Assembly (NCBI GenBank): GCA_015179025.1
Contig: WHUX01000056.1
Coordinates: forward strand, 246,301-310,300
Direction: 5' to 3'
Source: Terfezia claveryi
Lineage: Eukaryota > Ascomycota > Pezizomycetes > Pezizales > Pezizaceae
DNA: 64,000 bases
Shown: piece after piece, positions 1 to 12,383 of the stretch
Position numbering within the stretch: the stretch's first letter is position 1
Layout: each line of letters begins with the position of its first letter
The notes under the pieces: generated by a model
Told to the model about the DNA's origin: nothing
The model's input: the letters and a program-made list of their open reading frames with translations, nothing else
Database searches by the model: none
Position numbers and translations under genes: made by a program

Positions 1-1850
1 TCGCCTTGTGTTTGGACTGGCTTATAGATCATTGGCTGCCCATTCATCTTCCCACATTCGAATCCTTCTCCTTCATGGGTCAAAGTCTTCACAATAGGCC
101 TTTGTTCTTGTAGTGTTATTGCGCTAGAAATAGACTTAATCGAATCGATTTTTGATTCCTTAGTCTTTAACGCTTTCTCTACCCATTCCTTCTGCCATTC
201 AGTTACCTGTCCATCCTCAGCTACCGTTGGATAAGGCACCCTAATTGTCCCTTCCATTCCTTCTTGTCCTAAGAATAGAGAGGCTCTATGGAAATGTACA
301 TCTCCTCTTTCGATTGCCTTCTGGAAGTCCTTACATTCATCTCTCCTATGCATTCTACCATCCCAAAAACAACCTCGAAACCTTTGTCCCCCACCTTGAT
401 TTCCTGTATTGGATTGATAATCTCTTCGTCCATACTGATTGGGATTGTACAGTTGTTGCAGTTGTTGCAACTTAGGAGTCATTGTGGCTATCTTCTTGAG
501 CTCTGCTAACTCAAGATCTCGCTTGATTGCTTCCTCTTTAGCACTTCGCTGAGCTTCTAAGTGCTGTAGCTTCAAATCTCTCAGTTGGTTGACGATCTCA
601 TCCATAGGGTCCGCCTTTTCCTACTTTTCGAGGTTTCCTTCTTCGTCTCCTTGTGCTTACTATCGTTCTTAAGTATCTTGACTTGAGGTACTGTTTCTTC
701 ATATTCCGTCTCATCTTCTTCTTCCCTAAAGAACCTTGTCATCTGCGACCCTTCATCCTCTGACCATTCTAATGCGGTCTGCTTGACGTCCTCCCACTTA
801 TCTATGAGTGTGTCGGGATTCTCTAGATCGATCTCACACTTCTTGCAAATCTTATCTCCTGCACGAATTTTGAAGGCTCGCAAGAATAATGTAATCCTAG
901 TCCACTCATCCAACCTTCTTTTCTCCAATAACATTTCTGATCGTTCACTGTATTCGATGATGAACGAACGGTAGTCGCCAGGACTTGGATTTTCCTTCTT
1001 TCTTATTTCCGATACTATCCTTCGCAAGTCCTTTACCGTGATCCTTTTCAATTCTGAGTCACTGGCCCTAAAATCCTTCAACAGTTGCTTCTTGAATTCA
1101 TCCCAATCGTTCTCCTTGTACAACCTAATTGTCTTGAGATATTTTCCAATTGATTTCTCACAGTATTGGACAATTCTCTTTATCTTCTGCTCCTCTGTCC
1201 ACTCAACTGTTAGATTATCCCATTTGGCAAGGAAATCAGAGACATCTGTTCCATCGAAATAAGGTGCTCCCTATTGACCAGGTAAAGGATAAAAAGCCAC
1301 TGGGCCCAAGGTTGCAATTTGAACTTCGCGAGGCACCGTAGGACTATTTCTCCCTTCTCTCGCCTTTCACTTCCCTGCTGCTTTTGAGCTTTCTCCAGGC
1401 TCTTGATGATAGGCTCCCTCTTCTTCAGGAGACATTTTGTCTAGGAATGAGTCAATTTTGGTCAAAACCTTTTCTAGTTTTTCGCTGCAAGAATAGGTTA
1501 TAGATTGAGAACTGTACACTTGTATAGGAATTCTCCTTATCAGTCGTTCTGCTCTTCTTCTATTTCTTACTTGCCTCTTAAGCTTAAATACTATGTCATT
1601 CAATTCTTAAAATTCGCTTCTTTCTGTCGTCTTCGAGGATTGCTTTAATCCTTTTGCTTGTTCTTTGTTCTTCTTTCTTGATTTCTCTCTTTTTCTAAGT
1701 TCCAGATCCTCTTCAGGTCTTTGTACATTTCTATTAGCATCCATACTATCGTCATCCACACCCATTTTTCCCACGACATTTTGATTAGCTTCCCCTAACC
1801 ATTCCTATGACCTCATACATTTCTGCTTCATTTTTAGGACTCTCCATCTT
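1..1850 (-). pseudogene. gag-like region of a decayed LTR retrotransposon, cut by the left window edge
   Basis: Read on the minus strand, about 1850 down to 1 gives a broken polyprotein. A stretch with YFDGTDVSDFLAKW (about 1260-1215) leads into a 180-aa open segment (581-1123) rich in K/E/R, then a shifted frame that continues through QLRDLKLQHLEAQ to a degenerate zinc-knuckle-like CFWDGRMHRRDEC near 330-375. The order (helical capsid-like part, charged linker, knuckle) is that of an LTR-retroelement Gag. Breaks: a TAG near 1272, which could be a mutated CAG, and a frameshift near 610-620. The upstream segment 1367-1603 carries a basic and acidic region that may be the Gag N-terminus. Protease and RT would lie left of the window. 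Composition is close to normal, so this copy has little RIP. I infer retroelement Gag from layout only; a domesticated Gag is possible but unlikely given the breaks. Confidence 0.6.
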
Positions 1851-1867
1851 GTTTTTTCTTCCTTTTG

Positions 1868-2460
1868 GTGATAACAATTTAGTGATAAACTCTCCGGTCA
1901 AAGAGACCAATATGAAGGCACTTTGTTCCTAACGGAAGAATATGCACTGAAGGACCGGGTGAGAGCTTCAATAGTATTGCTAACTTAGAAAAGAAGAAAA
2001 GATAGAGAGATCGCAAAAGTAGAATCGTACATCCAAAAATCGCTGTTCCTCTCACCTCCCTCGAGTTCTTCTATAAAAATACCATAACGACCGTATTCTT
2101 CTGCTTTCCATCACAATAACATCATTATCCACCAATAAGACTAACTTTTGCGTAATTCTGCCTCGAACTAACCATCATACTGACACCCATCTCTCTTGAC
2201 ACCCGAACAAGCTTGTTCGACTGTCATTTCTTCACCTTTCCCTTGTTTGACACCCGAACAACTCTGTTCGACTGTCAAATCCCTTGCTTATTCGATACCC
2301 GAACAACTCTGTTCGACTGTCAAATCTCTTGCTTATTCGACACCCGAACAACTCTGTTTGACTGTCAAATCTCTTGCTTATCTAGCATATCAGCCTCTTT
2401 AATTTGACACTCGAACAAAGTCTGTTCGGGTGTCAGCATTAACAAGCAAATCACCAAAAA
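1868..2460 (-). repeat. probable 5' LTR/leader of the minus-strand retroelement
   Basis: This stretch lies upstream (in minus-strand sense) of the gag-like region and holds no gene. It contains the hairpin array at 2198-2434 and, on the minus strand, an AT-rich TATA-like stretch near 2060-2085. The second LTR lies outside the window, so LTR boundaries cannot be verified; the call rests on position and on hairpins like those at the start of family-A LTRs. Confidence 0.35.
2198..2434. repeat. array of five hairpins of the GACACCCGAACA...TGTTCG..TGTC type
   Basis: Five imperfect palindromes of about 28 bp start at 2198, 2249, 2294, 2339 and 2406. The middle three sit in exact 45-bp direct repeats. 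Each has the form GACACYCGAACA, a short loop, then TGTTCGACTGTC or a variant. The last copy (2406-2434) is the most symmetric. The same palindrome type occurs twice in the family-A LTR at 3434-3461 and 3472-3499 and again near 32900-32970. Confidence 0.8.
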
Positions 2461-2603
2461 CAATGCCATTCATTTAACTAACTAAATCACTTGACAAACG
2501 AAAACCCATAAAGTAAATAATAAAAATAAAATAATAAAAAAAACTAAAAAAAACTCAAAAAATCAACTTTTCCCTACTTTTCCTTATTCTCCATCACACT
2601 GCG
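2435..2603. other. A-rich linker, no gene seen
   Basis: This is a short AT-rich spacer with A runs between the hairpin array and the truncated family-A element. I see no coding signal and no terminal repeat here; the junction at about 2604 is where family-A homology starts abruptly. Confidence 0.5.
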
Positions 2604-3231
2604 AACAACCAGTTCTCAGAATCCTCTACAACTTCACCTTTCCTAGCTGACTATAGTTGGTACCTCCGGTTCGTAGATGCCCTAGCGCCCCTGCAAAAGG
2701 CCTACCTTCCAGCTAAGGAATTCGTAGTGGAAATCGCTGAACTCTACCATACCCTGAAAGCCAAGCTGAGATATGTACAAGCCAGACAAGCTGAGTATGC
2801 TAATGGAGTATGGCTGCCAGCCCCCAAATACCAACTAGGAGACAAGGTGTGGCTCTCCAGCCAGTACTTCCGGACAGAACGGCTATCTTACAAGCTTGAC
2901 TACAAGTTCCTAGGTCCATTTGAGATGTTTCCTGCTATGGGCACTTATGCCTACTAGTTGAAGTTCCCCAAGGACATCAAATGCCACCCGGTTGTCCACG
3001 TATCGGAAGTTGAGCCTGCAGCAAATGACCCCCTCCTAGGACAGAAGCACCCCCCCTCCTCCCGTAGTAGTCGAGAGTAAGGAGGAGTGGGAGGTCAAAG
3101 AGGTATTAGACTCGAAGAAGAGGTATAGTCATCTGCAATACAAGGTCAAATAGTTAGGGGACAAGGAGACTACCTGGCAACCTGCAGAAGACTTGGAAAA
3201 TGCATAGGACTTGGTCACCTTATTGCACTAA
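2604..3231 (+). pseudogene. family A copy 0 pol 3' end: integrase C-terminus and chromodomain
   Basis: An open segment at 2727-2957 encodes the end of integrase with the GPY/F-type motif (YKFLGPFEM). A chromodomain-like part follows at about 3085-3220 (readable as VLDSKKRYSHLQYKVK, then a TAG where copies 2 and 3 suggest W). Stops at about 2955 and 3151 are consistent with TGG or CAG to TAG changes. The family's chromodomain places it among the chromoviruses, whose integrase is thought to be guided to histone marks. This copy is not functional. Confidence 0.8.
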
Positions 3232-3404
3232 TGATACTTAAGGAAGCCTTGTCCAGTTGAATGATATCAGACCTTTTGTATTCTTATTGTTGTTTGGAGT
3301 TGGGATTCTTATTTTTACCCTTGTTGCTGTTTTCTGTGTTGATTTTGCCAGTTGTTATACCCAGGCCTCCTAGTCACTGGAGCTCTAGCCTAAAGGAGGG
3401 ATAG

Positions 3405-4021
3405 TATCACAACCATGTTTTTAGTCTTGATTTGACACTCAAACAGGCTTGTTCGGGTATCGTACTGTTTTGACACTCAAATAGGCTTGTTCCAGTGTCG
3501 TTGATAGGTTATTGATATTGTTGCCTTTGTCATTACCTGTGATTGTAGATGATAGGTTATTATTACCTTACTTGGCTTCTGAGATAGGGATCTTGAGAAG
3601 CTTATTCCTTCTATTGCCCTGGCCTGGAATGATGTATATATAGCCCCTGTCACTTGTACTGTCATTGGATCCCTATCTAACATCTTGTATGCCCAATATA
3701 GGACCTTGCTTCCCTTGTACTAGTATATCTTCTCTGTATACCCCCCTTGTCCTGTAAATAACTTCACAGCAATAGCTGTCTCCTTCCAACACACGTGGCA
3801 ACTACTTCCGCATGTCTCTTGCCTCTTGCCCTTGTCCTCTGTCCCAGCCTTCCATAGTCATACATATAGTATTTCTATGTATATGTTACTCTAGCCCTAC
3901 CCTTACCTTGCCCCTAGCCTTTCTCTAGATCACATACATAGCGCTTCTACATATGCAATTCCCTCTTGCCACTGCCCCAGCGTACCTCTTGGTCACCTTG
4001 TCCCCCAGAGCCCTCGTTACA
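3405..4021 (+). repeat. 3' LTR of family A copy 0 (617 bp)
   Basis: The LTR starts TATCACAACC (RIP form of the TGTCACAACC seen in copy 3) right after a purine-rich tract AAAGGAGGGATAG, the likely polypurine tract. It ends GTTACA. Two palindromes lie near its 5' end (3434-3461, 3472-3499). A TATA-like stretch TGTATATATAG lies at about 3632-3642. It aligns along its length with the LTRs at 54399, 60157 and 60996. Confidence 0.88.
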
Positions 4022-7000
4022 AAAGGACTTAGTTATATAATAAAGTAGTAATATAGAAAATACAAAAGTATATAAATAATTATATAAATAATAAAATATT
4101 CTCCTTTATACTTTCTTATATAGAAGGATTTCCTATCCTTACTTTTCTTATTCTACTAAATCGATTTCTATATATCCTAAGATTTGATGTATTATTAATA
4201 TATTTATATTAATATAAATATTTCTAGTATTTTCTAAACCTATAATTTAATCTTATTCTTATTAAATAAGAGATCTAGTTTTGTCTTTAGTTTATAGTTC
4301 TTATTTTTCTCTTATTTAGTTAGTTATTGTCTCTTAAATGTATTTTCAAAACTTCTAGTTGTCTAGAAATTATGAAGAATTTCAATAGTAATATTCTTAG
4401 TATTTACTTAGGAATTATATTTAGAAGAGTATTCTAGCCATCTGACCTTATATTATTTTTCTTTAGTTTGAGTAACTGTTCTGAATTCTATTACCTTTTT
4501 AACTTCATAATAATTATCTTAAATTGGTTCTAGTTTCTAAGTTTGTTTATAAGGAAACTAGGTACAATTGTTTTTATAATATAATTTGAGTTTACTAATA
4601 TGAAAAGTATTATATATAAGGTATAGGTTAGGTTGGCTAGATAGGTCTAAGGTATAATTATTATGTTTTTAATTACTAGAGATAATAGGAAATGGGCCTA
4701 GCTATTTTAGTTTAAGTTTAAGTGAGATATTCAATAGGTTAATATTTGATAAGAAAAGTATAACTTATTGTCTAACTAAAAATTTGGTTATACTAGATAG
4801 CTATTTATTTCCTTAAAATACTTGAGTTATCTTGGTATCATATAGGGTTTCAGATATTACCTTATAATATTTATTTGCTAGTATATATATATTAATAGGG
4901 TATAGAAGTATTGATACACTAAAATATATATTAAATTTAAATAGTATAGAATAAGAGCTATTCTGTATAGTGGCATTATACCTAGAGTTAAGTTTCAACT
5001 ATATCTCTAGTAGTTTCTATAGCTAATCAAATCCTTTAACTTTACAAGCTCTCACTACTTGTAGAATTTCTTTATTTACAATTTCCAATTGTCTATTTAC
5101 ATATAAATAATATATAGTAGATAGTTTCAACTTGATTTCTTTATTTCTAGCCCAATTTTGCAAGTATGATGACATAAAAAGAGTTTCTTAATCAAAAACA
5201 ATACAATAAGGGTATCTTATAGTTAAGACTACATAAGTATCAAAAGTAATAGTATATTATTCTATTATAAAATTATCTGAGACAGAAATAAGAAACTTAA
5301 ATTTTGATTGTTTATTGACAATTATCTAAAGTAAGGAAATACAAATAATATAATCTTCTTCAATAAGAATATTTAGATACAAATTTCAATACTTAGTGGA
5401 AACAGGTGCTAACTTAAGAAAATCTATTGATATATCTATTTATAGTCTTTTTGGTATATGTAATAGAGTTATAAGTCCAAGTAGTACCTTGTTGGAATAC
5501 TTTGTCTATTAACAAGTATCACAACTTCTAATATAGTCCTTAGTTAGTTCTATAAAAAACTGGTAATCATATTAATCAGTAAGATATTTCATTGTTTTTA
5601 CAATACCACCATAAGTAGTTACTTTATATATATCTTTAATAACTAATTCAAGATAGTTTTTACCTTTAATATTAAAGGTAGAGAGTAAGACTAATCTTCA
5701 TTGTTCTTATTAGTTTTTGACATACTAAAATCCATCTCTTTTTCTATGATCTTTATAGCTTATAAAGGTATTATAATAGTTCTTCCAAATAGGATATACT
5801 TTTATATATATCTAGTATGTAGCTTTTATTGCTATACCTTGATCTAGCTAATGAGTAATGAAATAGTCCTTATTATCTTTCTATCTGTTACTAATATATT
5901 TCTCTTGAATAAGTTTATTGAGAGTTAGTTCAATTCTTTAGTTAAAGTCCTTAATAGTAGGTTTCTTTTCCTTATATATAGAAGTATTATATTCTATAAA
6001 CTTACAAAAGTTATAATACTATCTGAGAGTCTTTTGAATAAAAGAGAATTCCAGGTTTTCATTAATAGTTACTTGTTTCTAGGAATAAGTAGTAATAGCA
6101 ATAGTATTGATTGGAATTACATTACTACTACTAGTAGTTGCAGCTAATTCCTAAGATATGTTCTATAATTGTTGAGGGACAATTAAAAAATCCTTAATTG
6201 CTTGTTCAATTTATTAATTACTTATTAGCTTATTGATAGTCTATTTCTTTACCTATTTCTTAATTTCATAGATAGCTTCTTTGTGACTGAAAGGTTATAG
6301 AAGTAAATATGTTGGTATTTGCTATACTAGTACTAGTTCTTTATAAAAGTCATTTATAGCTAAAAGGTACTCAATACAACTCCTATAGAATTCTTTCTTT
6401 TTTTTAAGAACTAAAGTCAATAGGTTACAGTTCATACTGCTATATCTATAGTAGTTGTAAATTATATATGTTTCAATAGTAAATATATGATTGTTTATAG
6501 TATAGGAGCTATCATGAGTAGGATAATAAAAATCTTAACAAAAGAACCAGTATATCCTTTTATATTATTGCTAATTACTATGAGTAAGATTAATAGCAAT
6601 TTCTTTCACTTCTTCAGGAGTGAGGGTATTTTGTTGTATATCTTTAGAAGAAGAAGGTCTATATCTTAATCTAAGAACTGTTAAAGGTTTATTTATATTT
6701 ATATTGGGTACTTGGTCATTCCTATTGAAAACCTTTTCTAGTATAGTAGATAAAGTCTTATTATCTAAGAACTTTTTTTCTTTAATCATATTATTCTCGC
6801 TTTCTTTGTCCTAAAAACCCTCAAAGTATAGATAGAAGATATGGTGTCCAAGTTCTTTAGCTCTTCTATAATATTTGTTGAAGTTACAGTTAATATACTT
6901 GAAATTGATAGCTCTATATAAAACTATTTTATTCTAAGTAAAGGTTTTTGGTAAGTAGAAAGTTTTTAAAGTGTTGGTAAAAATATTGTAATTGTTGGTA

Positions 7001-8257
7001 TAATTAAGAGGATCAATGCTATTAGAGATATAATTGTCCTCAGTAGTGGGAATATTAAAGTATTTATGCTTTCTTAATAAAGTGTCTGCTATTAAATTAT
7101 CTTTTTCTATAGTATATTGAATATTTATATTAAATTCTATTAGATAATTTTACTATTACCTCAATTTCTAGCTTGTTAGTATTTGAGTATGAAAGATAAC
7201 TAATGGTTTATAGTTAGTAAGGATAGTAAACTTGTAACCTCTTAATTGTGCTTCAAAAAATTTCAATAAATTAATAATTACTAATAATATCTTTTGAAAA
7301 GTAGGATAATTAAGTTATGCTAGATTAAATTTTCTTAAGTAGAAGTATAATAATCTAATATATGTCAATAGTCCTTAACCTATTCATAATTCTGGTTCTA
7401 TATCACTAGAATTACAGACTAAATATTTGAGTTCAGTAGACTCATTATTCTAGAGTTTTAAAATATATAAGAAATTTATAAGTTTTTTTAATTTTTTAAA
7501 TACTATGTTATGAGTATCTATCTATTTCTATTTCTTTGTTTTTCCTTGTAGTTCTAACAAGGTACTTGCATATAATACTAAGTCAGGAATAAATCTACTA
7601 AGATAATTAACTATTCTAAGGAATCCTCTAAGATCCATTTTTCTAGTAGGAGTTAAAAATATTAATATAGTAGTACTCTTTTTTAGATCTACATATAATC
7701 TGTTTAATATTAAAACATGTTCTAAGATTTCTAATCTTAGAGTAAAGAACTAGTATTTACTTTCTTTAAGATAGAATTTCTCATCCTGTAGATATTAAAA
7801 TACTTTTTTCAATAATTCTATATATTCTTCATATATTTTTGAGTAGATAATAATATTGTTAATATAGATAATTAAATTTTTATAGACTATGTCTTTAAAA
7901 ATTTCATATATAATGTGAACCATAGTAGCTGGTATATTATGATCTCCTTATTGCATGACTCTACTTCTAAAATATCCCAAATAATATAGAAAGGTAGAAT
8001 ATTACTCTAATTCTTTATTGTCTCTGATATTAAAAAATCTGTTAGCTAAGTCAAGTTTAGTCTAAATAGAATTCTTTACTACTAGTTTAATAGCTTCATT
8101 AATATCTGGTAATAGGGTATAGTCTAATTCAATAACTAAATTGTGGTTTTAATAGTTATTGACATATTTGGCTTCCTCTAGTTTATCTTATTTAAGAATA
8201 GTAAATATAACTATAGTATTTATGTCATTTTCTACTCTCTACTATACCAAAAAGGTA
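4022..8257 (-). pseudogene. RIP-degraded Ty3/gypsy pol, family B (RT, RNase H, integrase)
   Basis: Reading the minus strand through many stops gives recognisable gypsy order. RT lies at about 8160-7560: a TKLDLANRFF-like stretch at about 8060, and NLIIYINNIIIYS at about 7890-7850, where the YxDD box has become YINN through G-to-A changes. RNase H lies at about 7440-7060, with LNYPTFQKILLVII and LIADTLLRKHKYF. Integrase lies at about 5700-5050, with a GGIVKTMKYL and SCDTC zinc-finger part and IDISIDFL near the first catalytic Asp. Homology continues as protease at 10.6-10.9 kb beyond the inserted inverted-repeat element. Below about 4.8 kb I can read nothing reliable; the 3' end and LTR are probably there. 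Base use is extremely AT-rich with almost no CpA/TpG. Confidence 0.75.
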
Positions 8258-10130
8258 GATATTATCATACGAGCAGTGCTGTCATATTTCTATGTTATTG
8301 TAGATACTTTAATATTAGTTAGCAACTCCTATTTATTTCCATATACAAAAGATAACTTTATTTTAGTAGCATTGTATAGTATATAGTATGCATTGTCTGG
8401 AATACTATTGCTTTAGTAAGTATTGTGGAGACTAAAATGTTCGGCACCATATTGTCTAGAATACTATTACTTTAGTAAGTATTGTAGAGACTAAAAATAG
8501 TCACTATTATATTATTCAGAATACTATTATAATATAGTAGTGCTAAAATACAGCTTATAACAATGCTAGTATGTCCGAGAACAGGCTATACATGTGCTAA
8601 CAGTTCTGTGAATCTTGGCACTAGAGCAGATTTTGGAGTAGATTTCGGAGCAGACTTGAGATCAAGAATATGTATAGCAGAAATATTCATTTTATTCGCT
8701 AATTATAATATATACAGTATACTAATACTTGCTACAATACTCACTCTAATACTCACTCTAATACTCATAACACTCACTCTAATACTCACTCTAATACTCA
8801 CTATAATACTCACTCTAATACTCATTACAATACTCGCTCTAATACTTGCTCTAATAATTACTCTAATACTCACTCTAATACTCACTCTAATACTTACTCT
8901 AATATACTTTAGAAATTATATAAAATATTGGATAAAGAGCAAAAGGAAAAAGTACGAGGAGAGGAAGTATGTATACAGAAAAGCTATAGTTGCTAAGCTC
9001 AATTGCCAAGGCCAATAATATAGACTTTCTAAAGGCAATGAGATAACGGATAATAAGAGGGGTAGCATGACAGTGCTCAGCCCCGCTCAGCCCACTATTG
9101 CATGTGGGTGCCATACTACTTAATTCCTAACCTAATAATAGTCATATTAGGAAATCATAGTCATGGTACTGTAATATATGTGGAGTTCTAGTCTAGTTAG
9201 TAGAGTTCATACTTTGTAATATATATCGTAGGAAGTTATACATTTCCAGCCTATATATATATATATAAGAAACTCATGCATTTGAGGCTTATATATATAT
9301 ATATATAGAATTCATGCTTTTGCAGTCTCTAGATATACATAGAATTCATGCTTTTGCAGCTTCAGATATCCATGGAATTCATACTTTTGTGGCCTCTATG
9401 CATTTAAGCCTCGAATACATGAGTTTCTTAGATATATATATATAGGCCGCAAAGGTATAACTTCCTATAATATATATCACAAAGCATAAACTCCACATAT
9501 ATCATAGTACTATGACTACAATTTCCTAATATGACTATTACCGGGTCAGGTATTGTGTAGTACAGCACTTGTACATGATAGTGGGCTAAGTAGGACTAAG
9601 TACTGTCATACCACCTCTCTTATTATGCATTATCTCATTGTCTTTGGAAAGTCTATATTGTTAGCCTTGGCAATCGGGCTTGGCCACTATTGTTTTCTAG
9701 TATCTATACTTTCCTTCTTATGCTTTTTTCCCTTGCTCTTTATCCAATGTCTTATAAAATTTCTAAAGCATATTATAGTAAGTATTAGAGTGAGTATTAG
9801 AGTGAGTATTAGAGTGATTATTAGAGCAAGTATTAGAGCGAGTATTGTAGTAAGTATTAAAGCAAGTCTCAGAGTAAGTATAAGAGCAAGTATCAGAGCA
9901 ACTGTTAGAGTGAGTATTAGATTCAAACTATATACTCTTTACAACAGTGTATTACTATCACACTACTATTATATTTAACCAACTTCATATATCAACAATA
10001 CACCACTATTTTATTTAACCAATCTTGTGTATCAATATTACACTGCTATTTTATTTAACCAACTTTGGATCTCACTAAACTATAGAGTTATTGCGATCTA
10101 GTAGGATTGCTGTCATATTCTCAAAAGTAT
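8258..10130. mobile_element. inverted-repeat element inserted in family B gypsy
   Basis: About 8700-9240 and 9460-9980 are inverted copies of each other around a centre near 9350. Mirrored landmarks include TTGGATAAAGAGCAAAAGG (about 8930) against CCCTTGCTCTTTATCCAA (about 9731), and the central TATATA tracts next to GAAACTCATG. Each arm holds a 12-bp minisatellite (TACTCACTCTAA) at about 8720-8905 and 9780-9930. The outer parts differ: the left has diverged repeats of GTCTGGAATACTATTGC type (about 8394-8570), the right three repeats of CACTACTATTTTATTTAACC type (about 9955-10065). It separates the protease and RT of the gypsy element. A half copy lies at 28437-29297. No transposase is visible; the end at 10130 is approximate. 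Confidence 0.7.
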
Positions 10131-10940
10131 ATGGTATAACCTAACTTGATTCATAAGGCCGATAAAGTTCAGCCACTCAGACAGTGCTCTTGGTATTCAT
10201 AGAGAAGCAAAATCACTACCTGAGTAATAACATCACACTTTTTGGTATAGTATACATAACCTGATGTTTTTTCCTCAATTAATTTATTATAGATTTATTG
10301 TCTAAATCAATATCCTAAAGGTCACAATTTTAGTATCTAAGTAGCTTTGGCTTTTGGTTTAATAGAGTAATTAATTTTCCTTAATAGTAGCAATTCCTAT
10401 AGAATTGTTTTTAGAAATAATATGGAAAACTCCATTATAGGATTAAATTATTTCTGTATTATAGAAACAGTTATTATAAGTTCTTTTCTAAATTAGTATC
10501 TTCTATATTACTAATAATTTTCCAATTATCTGGTTCACTATAATCTATAACTGATTTATAGCTAACTTAAGTATATACTAATTTTATACTATTTACTATA
10601 GTTTTAAATTCTTTCTATATACTTAACTAAAATCTAGAAATATTTTCTGATTAGATAGTAGCTAGTTCTTGATAGGTAGGAATTATTACTTTCACTTTAC
10701 TAAAAGTAAGTTTCTCTAAAATTATATCCTATCTAGTTAAATAAACTATATAGAATATTCATTCTTTTATATAATCTATCTAATCTAGTTTAATAGTACA
10801 AGCTTTGTCTATTATTCCTTTTAAGCTTTTAATTGTAGTACTTACTAATTTTTTCTTAATACTTCTAGTTAGTATTTTGTAGAGGTATACAAATTGAGAA
10901 TTAATTAAGTCTTCTCCCTTTATTTAAAAATCAATTAAAG
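10131..10940 (-). pseudogene. RIP-degraded Ty3/gypsy protease region, family B
   Basis: On the minus strand from about 10940 downward, a stretch near LINSQFVYLYKI resembles the region after the D-S/T-G active site of a retropepsin, followed by IIDKACTIKLD and a stretch that could correspond to the flap and ILG region. It lies upstream of the RT at 8160 on the same strand, which is the expected gypsy order once the inserted element is removed. Many stops. The assignment depends mainly on that order. Confidence 0.5.
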
Positions 10941-12139
10941 CTAGTGTAGGGTATTTATTAGCTTTAACAAATGTTGCAGGGTATGTATTAATAATATTAG
11001 TAGTAGAATCTATAATATTGGGGATAAGCAGCCTATTCCATGTTGTGTCCAAGAGGTGGGAGCATCTATAAAGTATATATATTATATCTCAGGTATAGAA
11101 GCATACTTATATTGCATTCTAGAAGTAGAAGTATACTTGTGATGTATTTTGGATATAGAAACATCTATCATGGTCAAGTATTATATCTTAAGTATAGATA
11201 CCAATTACTAGTGCATTTCAATATAAAAGCAACAAGTACTAGCATCCTAATCTTGACTTTTTGTCCTATATATTCTATGTATCCTATATATCTGTATGCA
11301 TAGGATGCAAATATGATTTCTTGTTGATGAATCTTCAGCTACTCTTTTTAAAGAAAGATAACTGTATCCCTAGCAGATCTGAACTGCTATCTAGTTTTTA
11401 AAAGGTTAGTACCTTATTACTTACTAATTATATAGGTAGCTGAGAAGATTTTAATAATTATTCTATAGTATTTTAAGAGCTAAGCTAGGTTGAAGAGGAT
11501 TAGAGTTTCTCTCCAGAGCTAAAATCTAATAGTTAATAGAAAAGATAATTTAGATATTATACTAATTAATTAAATTAGATCTAATATAATATAAGAAGAA
11601 CTTTAAAGGATAAAGTAACTAAGAGGTATACCTAAGTAGTAGATAAGGAGATTGTATATATAAGAATACTATATATATAATAAAGAGGAAGCTGAGATAG
11701 AGTAAAGGTAAGAAGTGAGAAGTAAGAGGTAAGAGACATATAAAAGTAGTTACTATATATATTATAGAAAAGCAATTATACTATAGAGTTATTCAAAGAA
11801 ATGAAGTATAGAAAGGTAAGGCAAGATAATAGTAAGAGGTATATAAAAAAAGTATACCTTTGTAGAGAGAAGTAAGATCTTGTATTAAATATATAAGATA
11901 TTAGATAGATATCTAATAATAGTTTAAAGATAAAGGGCTATATATATATAGTTTAGGACAATAGAAAGAATAACGTTTTTAAGATCTTTATCTTGAGAGC
12001 TAAGCAAGATAGTAATAACTTATCACCTATATCATAGATAATTTCAAAGATAATGATAATAATAATAAGAGTTAAATAAGAATTTGTCTGACTCTTAAAT
12101 AAAATAAAAAAAGATAATAACAAGTAATAAGTATTATCA
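10941..12139. other. RIP-type AT-rich DNA, no identifiable gene
   Basis: A short less-degraded patch at about 11050-11250 has tandem-like repeats of the GTATAGAAGCATACTTATAT type. The rest is extreme AT with TA-rich dinucleotides. It may hold the gag end of family B on the minus strand, but I cannot read a domain. No tRNA or structured RNA seen. Confidence 0.5.
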
Positions 12140-12383
12140 GGAAAGAATTTAGTTTGCTTCCAGTTGGCATCCAAAGTATCTGGTAGCATCTTATAGGTAT
12201 TTGATGGCATCTTGATAGCATCAAATAGTATCTAAAGTATCTATGAAACATATTTCATACCTATTTAAACATGTTTTATAGATACTTTAGATGTTATCTG
12301 ATGCTATCAAAATGCTACTAGATGCCTATAGGATACTATTAGATACCCTAGATACTAATTGGAGGCAAACTAAATTCTTTTCT
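12140..12383. mobile_element. fold-back MITE, family 1, copy 1
   Basis: This is a 244-bp near-perfect palindrome. The left end GAAAGAATTTAGTTTGC is mirrored by GCAAACTAAATTCTTTTC at the right, and both arms (about 115 bp) keep pairing to a centre near ATTTAAACATG at about 12275. Related copies are at 29917-30161 and, split, at 23067-23550. It has no coding capacity. Flanks at both ends read TATTAT or TAATAATA, so a short TA-rich target duplication is likely but cannot be fixed. Mobilising transposase unknown. Confidence 0.85.

Larger units (their letters stand above)
2604..4021 (+). mobile_element. 5'-truncated Ty3/gypsy chromovirus, family A copy 0
   Basis: This fragment consists of the 3' end of pol plus a full 3' LTR. 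It matches the corresponding part of copy 2 (59326-60680) and copy 1 (52980-53429). Everything upstream of the integrase C-terminal part is missing, so the left end is a rearrangement or deletion junction rather than a normal terminus. RIP is light. The bases after the LTR, aaagg at 4022-4026, would be the right target duplication, but the left partner is lost. Confidence 0.85.

Noticed and set aside
8563..9018. 151-codon open frame rich in ILTLILTLIL, and the mirrored frames at 9553-9978
   Set aside because: The frame is produced by the 12-bp satellite TACTCACTCTAA in the palindromic arms; the opposite strand is equally open. The membrane-like look is an artefact.
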